Shown here piece after piece: positions 5,386 through 7,924 of a stretch of DNA of 7,924 nt. Source of the stretch: CAZBBB01 sp964490005. GTDB taxonomy: Bacteria > Planctomycetota > B15-G4. The stretch's first letter is position 1, and each line of letters opens with the position of its first letter. Both the position numbers and the translations under genes were made by a program. The notes below the pieces were generated by a model, which saw only the letters and a list, made by a program, of their open reading frames with translations, made no database searches and had not been told where the DNA came from. The DNA lies in assembly GCA_964490005.1 (NCBI GenBank), contig CAZBBB010000125.1:1-7924 (forward strand), in the 5' to 3' direction.

Positions 5386-6488
5386 GGCTCGACTTCGACC
5401 TGTCGCTCGAGCGCACCGGCTTCGCGCTGGCGGCCCGCGCGTCGGTGGCCGCGCCGATCACGGCGCTCTTCGGGCCGAGCGGCTGCGGCAAGAGCACGCT
5501 GCTCGCCGCGCTGCTCGGCCTGCGCGAAGGGGGCGCGGGCGCGGCCCGCGGGCCGATCACGCTCGGCGGTCGGCGCCTCGACGGCCTGCCCGTCGCGCAG
5601 CGTCGGTTGGGGTGGGTGCCGCAGGAGGCGTCGCTGTTCCCGCACCTCGATGTCGCGGGACAGTTGCGCTTCGCCGCGCGCGCGGCGGCCGGACGTTCCG
5701 CGCCCGCGGCGGGAGCGGCGGCGGCGACGGCGGGCGACTCCGTCGAGCGCGCCATCGACGCGCTCGAGCTGCGGCCGCTGCTCGGGCGGCGCGCGCACGA
5801 GCTGTCGGGCGGCGTGCGCCCGCGCGTCGCGATCGCGCGGGCGCTGGCGAGCGCGCCCGACCGGCTGCTGCTCGACGAGCCGCTCGCCGCCAGCGACCGC
5901 CCGCTGCGCGCGCGCATCGTGCCCTTCCTCGCGCGCCTGCCGCGCGCCACCGGCGTGCCGCTGCTGTGCGTCACGCACGACCCGCACGAGGTGCTCGCGC
6001 TGGCCGACGAGGTGCTCGTGATGGAGGCCGGGCGCATCGTCGCGCAGGGCGCGCCGCGCGAGGTGCTGCCGGCGGGGGCGGCCTTCGGGGCGCTCGAGGC
6101 GCTCGCCGCCGAGAACCTGTTCGAGGTGCGGCCGCTGGCGGGCGGCGACGCGCCGGGCGGCGCGCTGGCGCTGGCCACCGCGCGCGGCTGCGTGCTGCAG
6201 ATGGCGAGCGTGCCGGGCGTCCCGGCGCCGAGGCGCGTCGCGATCCGGGCCGAGGACGTGCTGCTCGCCGCCGCGCCGCCCGGCGCCGTCTCGGCGCAGA
6301 ACGTGCTCGCCGGGCAGGTGCTCGAGGTGCAGCGGCTCGGGCGCCACGCGCACGTGATCCTCTCGGTCGACGGCGAGCGCTTCACGGCGCGCGTCACCGA
6401 CCGCGCCGTGCAGTCGCTGGGCCTGGTGCCCGGCCGGCTCGCCTGGCTGCTCATCAAGGCACACGCCGTGCACGCGGCGCCGGACTGA
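5382..6488 (+). CDS. modC: Molybdate ABC transporter ATPase (ModC) with C-terminal TOBE/Mop domain
   Basis: This 368-residue cytoplasmic ATPase powers the molybdate importer. Visible parts: Walker A GPSGCGKS (31-38), Q-loop Gln81 in VPQEASLFPHLDV, signature LSGGV (141-145), Walker B LLLDEP (162-167), D-loop AASD (169-172) and H-loop His199 in VTHDPHEV. A TOBE/Mop domain at about 303-364, which can bind oxyanions and sense molybdate, matches ModC length and architecture. Two points are unusual. The signature reads LSGGVRPRVA where ABC importers normally have LSGG, Glu or Gln, Arg, Gln, Arg; the D-loop reads ASD where ALD is usual. An Ala/Gly-rich stretch (about 99-119) is inserted between the Q-loop and the signature. 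The start is the GTG at 5382, overlapping the modB stop, with AAGGG six bases upstream. An ATG-initiated frame running in from within modB (about 4812) is out-of-frame modB sequence, not an extension. Confidence 0.9.
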   Translation: MRLDFDLSLERTGFALAARASVAAPITALFGPSGCGKSTLLAALLGLREGGAGAARGPITLGGRRLDGLPVAQRRLGWVPQEASLFPHLDVAGQLRFAARAAAGRSAPAAGAAAATAGDSVERAIDALELRPLLGRRAHELSGGVRPRVAIARALASAPDRLLLDEPLAASDRPLRARIVPFLARLPRATGVPLLCVTHDPHEVLALADEVLVMEAGRIVAQGAPREVLPAGAAFGALEALAAENLFEVRPLAGGDAPGGALALATARGCVLQMASVPGVPAPRRVAIRAEDVLLAAAPPGAVSAQNVLAGQVLEVQRLGRHAHVILSVDGERFTARVTDRAVQSLGLVPGRLAWLLIKAHAVHAAPD

Positions 6489-6532
6489 AACCCGGCCGCT
6501 CCGCGACGCCACCTCGCGCGCCGTGCGCTCCA

Positions 6533-6554
6533 ACGGCGGGGCCGGCCGCGCCGT
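6533..6554 (+). terminator. Possible GC-rich hairpin after modC (no T-tract)
   Basis: ACGGCG (6533-6538) pairs perfectly with CGCCGT (6549-6554), and two further inner pairs are possible. It starts 45 bases after the modC stop and ends 10 bases before the next -10-like hexamer. No run of T follows, so it is not a classical intrinsic terminator. It could weakly end modABC transcripts, act as an operator, or be a chance result of the base composition. Confidence 0.2.
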
Positions 6555-6564
6555 GCCGTCGGGG

Positions 6565-6570
6565 TAGTCT
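6565..6570 (+). promoter_or_regulatory. -10-like hexamer TAGTCT for the GH26-like gene
   Basis: TAGTCT lies 22 bases before the ATG at 6593, in an otherwise nearly AT-free stretch, and GGAG (6584-6587) sits five bases before the ATG. The expected leader is about 16 bases. It suggests that the last gene is transcribed separately from modABC. No -35 box is recognisable. Confidence 0.45.
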
Positions 6571-6592
6571 GTTCCCTTTCGCCGGAGTCGCG

Positions 6593-7924
6593 ATGAGCAC
6601 CCTGTCCCGCCTGCGCCCCCTCGCCGTGCTGCTGGCCGCGGCCTTTCTGCTCGCGGCCTGCGAGGCCTTCGTCGGTTCGCCGGCGCCGAGCCCGAAGAAC
6701 ACCGCGCGCGGCGGCGGCGCGTCGCCGGCGCCCGCGCCGTCCCGCGGCCAGGACGCCAACGGCGCCCGGGCGCCGCGCACCGGCGCACCCGACGACGCCT
6801 CGGCCGCGCAGCGCCTCGCCTCGCGCCGCATGGCGGCCTTCCAGTCGCGGCGCCTGGGCGGCGTGGTCACGGTCACGGGCGGGCCGGAGTTCCACGGCGC
6901 CAAGTTCGAGCCGCCGGTCGGCCGCGTGCTCCACGGCATGGGGCAGTGGGACGACGGCAACCGCGAGTACGAGGCCATGCTGGGCGACCCGGCGCTGCTG
7001 CCGGCGAGCGACCTGCGCTTCCTGCCGATCGGCGACTGGCCGCGCGACTGGCAGCAGCGCCTGCAGGGGCTGGCCGTGCGCACGCGCGACGCGATCGCGC
7101 GCACGCCCGGCCTGATCCCGCACGTGGACATCTCGCTCTTCGGCCTGGCCGACGACCGGCGCACCGAAGTGCCGATCGACGCGGAGGTCGCCGCGAGCGA
7201 GCGCTACGACGAGCGCATCCGCGCCATCGCGCGGCTGCTGCGCGACGCGGGCGGGCCGGTCTTCATGCGCATCGGCGCCGAGTTCTCCGGGTCGCTGCAC
7301 GACTACTCGCCCTTCTCGTACCCGGCGGCCTTCCGGCGCGTGGTCGAGCTGGTGCGCGGCGAGGGCGCGAGCAACGTGGCCTTCGTGTGGTGCTACGAGC
7401 CCGGCAGTCCCGGCGACTTCGACGTCGTCGACCCGGCGCTCGGCCCGCGCTGGTATCCCGGCGACGACGTCGTCGACTGGTTCGCGATCGACCTCTTCGA
7501 CCCCTCGCAGTACACCGGCCCGCGGCAGGCCGACGGCGAGGAGACGCCCGCGGGCCGCACGGCGCGCTTTTTGGAGATGGCGATCGCGCACGGCCGCCCG
7601 GTGCTGATCGCCGAGTGCTCGGCCGCCGCCACGCAGCTCTCGCTCGACGCCGCCGACGGGCGCGCCGACTGGGTCGACTGGTTCGAGCCCTTCTTCGAGT
7701 TCCTCGCAGCCAACCCGAACATCAAGGGTTTCCACTACATCAACTGCGACTGGAGCACCAAGGGCCGCTGGGCCGACCAGGGTTGGGGCGAGGCGCGCGT
7801 CAATCTCAGCCCGCACATCGCGCAGCGCTGGATCGCCGAGATCCGCAAGCCGAAGTATCTGCACCGACCCGACGTCGCGCTGCTGCACGGCTACGCCGAG
7901 GCCCGCGCGGTCGGCGCGCCCGGC
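6593..7924 (+). CDS. GH26-like glycoside hydrolase lipoprotein, 3' end beyond window
   Basis: At least 444 residues are visible, and the frame is open to the last base, so the C-terminus is not seen. The N-terminus is a lipoprotein signal with lipobox LAAC and Cys23, then a low-complexity Ala/Pro/Gly/Arg linker to about residue 85. The catalytic domain follows at about 90-420 and resembles GH26 (beta-mannanase clan) TIM-barrel enzymes. Candidate acid/base Glu230 lies in VFMRIGAEFSG, and candidate nucleophile Glu341 in PVLIAECSA. Other family-like blocks are NVAFVWCYEPG (261-271), WYPGDDVVDWFAIDLF (287-302), FHYINCDW (380-387) and GWGEARVNLSP (397-407). The 111-residue glutamate spacing is similar to that of known GH26 enzymes. 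In classical GH26 the acid/base motif has His before Glu; here it is Ala. The protein is probably membrane-tethered and cleaves a beta-linked polysaccharide, but the substrate is unknown. The ATG is supported by GGAG five bases upstream. No sugar transporter or other carbohydrate gene is adjacent. Confidence 0.8.
   Translation, partial: MSTLSRLRPLAVLLAAAFLLAACEAFVGSPAPSPKNTARGGGASPAPAPSRGQDANGARAPRTGAPDDASAAQRLASRRMAAFQSRRLGGVVTVTGGPEFHGAKFEPPVGRVLHGMGQWDDGNREYEAMLGDPALLPASDLRFLPIGDWPRDWQQRLQGLAVRTRDAIARTPGLIPHVDISLFGLADDRRTEVPIDAEVAASERYDERIRAIARLLRDAGGPVFMRIGAEFSGSLHDYSPFSYPAAFRRVVELVRGEGASNVAFVWCYEPGSPGDFDVVDPALGPRWYPGDDVVDWFAIDLFDPSQYTGPRQADGEETPAGRTARFLEMAIAHGRPVLIAECSAAATQLSLDAADGRADWVDWFEPFFEFLAANPNIKGFHYINCDWSTKGRWADQGWGEARVNLSPHIAQRWIAEIRKPKYLHRPDVALLHGYAEARAVGAPG

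Larger units (their letters stand above)
6489..6592. other. Intergenic region between modC and the GH26-like gene
   Basis: This 104-base gap holds a short hairpin, a TAGTCT hexamer and a GGAG ribosome site, listed separately where useful. No small ORF, RNA gene or T-tract terminator is seen in it. Confidence 0.6.

Noticed and set aside
7460..7485. Repeated GAC/GTC palindromic words in the GH26-like gene
   Set aside because: They encode the DDVVD part of a conserved block, so codon choice explains them.
5342..7888. Minus-strand 848-residue frame across modC and the GH26-like gene
   Set aside because: The opposite strand carries clear ATPase and GH26-like motifs in separate genes. This frame has no motif, no ribosome site and biased composition.

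Overview
The window is extremely GC-rich DNA, by eye well over 70% G+C, with G or C at nearly every third codon position. It carries compact single genes and one operon on both strands. A di-heme c-type cytochrome peroxidase, two or three putative lipoproteins and a periplasmic-binding-protein ABC importer suggest a diderm (Gram-negative type) bacterium. Composition and gene style resemble uncultured Myxococcota- or Planctomycetota-like genomes, but no marker gene settles the phylum.

Layout: bases 1-94 hold no gene I can support. A membrane-anchored SGNH/GDSL-type hydrolase (95-1219, minus) is divergent from a di-heme cytochrome c peroxidase family protein (1318-2460, plus). The peroxidase runs tail to tail, with 3 bases between stops, into a full-length two-domain ChrA chromate transporter (2464-3840, minus). 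ChrA is in turn divergent from a modABC molybdate import operon (3909-6488, plus): binding protein, permease and ATPase, with a 22-base modA-modB gap and a 4-base modB-modC overlap. After a 104-base gap, a GH26-like lipoprotein (from 6593, plus) runs off the right edge. It is open to the last base, so its C-terminus is not seen.

How the genes work together: the clearest functional unit is the chrA/modABC pair. An oxyanion exporter and an oxyanion importer start about 70 bases apart, from promoter-like elements that would overlap physically. The peroxidase, the SGNH hydrolase and the GH26-like protein are cell-envelope or periplasmic proteins with no evident pathway link to molybdate.

Regulatory signals stand out against the GC background. 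Every transcription unit with a visible start has a TANNNT -10-like hexamer upstream. For the two minus-strand genes it lies 7 and 9 bases before the ATG with no Shine-Dalgarno, which suggests leaderless mRNAs. For the three plus-strand units it lies 22-47 bases upstream and is followed by a GGAG ribosome binding site. No convincing -35 boxes, intrinsic terminators with T-tracts, RNA genes, mobile elements or CRISPR arrays are visible. I see no strong case for a wholly new biological system; the most notable points are the oxyanion divergon, the unusual ModC signature motif, the probable CTG start of modA and the leaderless/leadered split.
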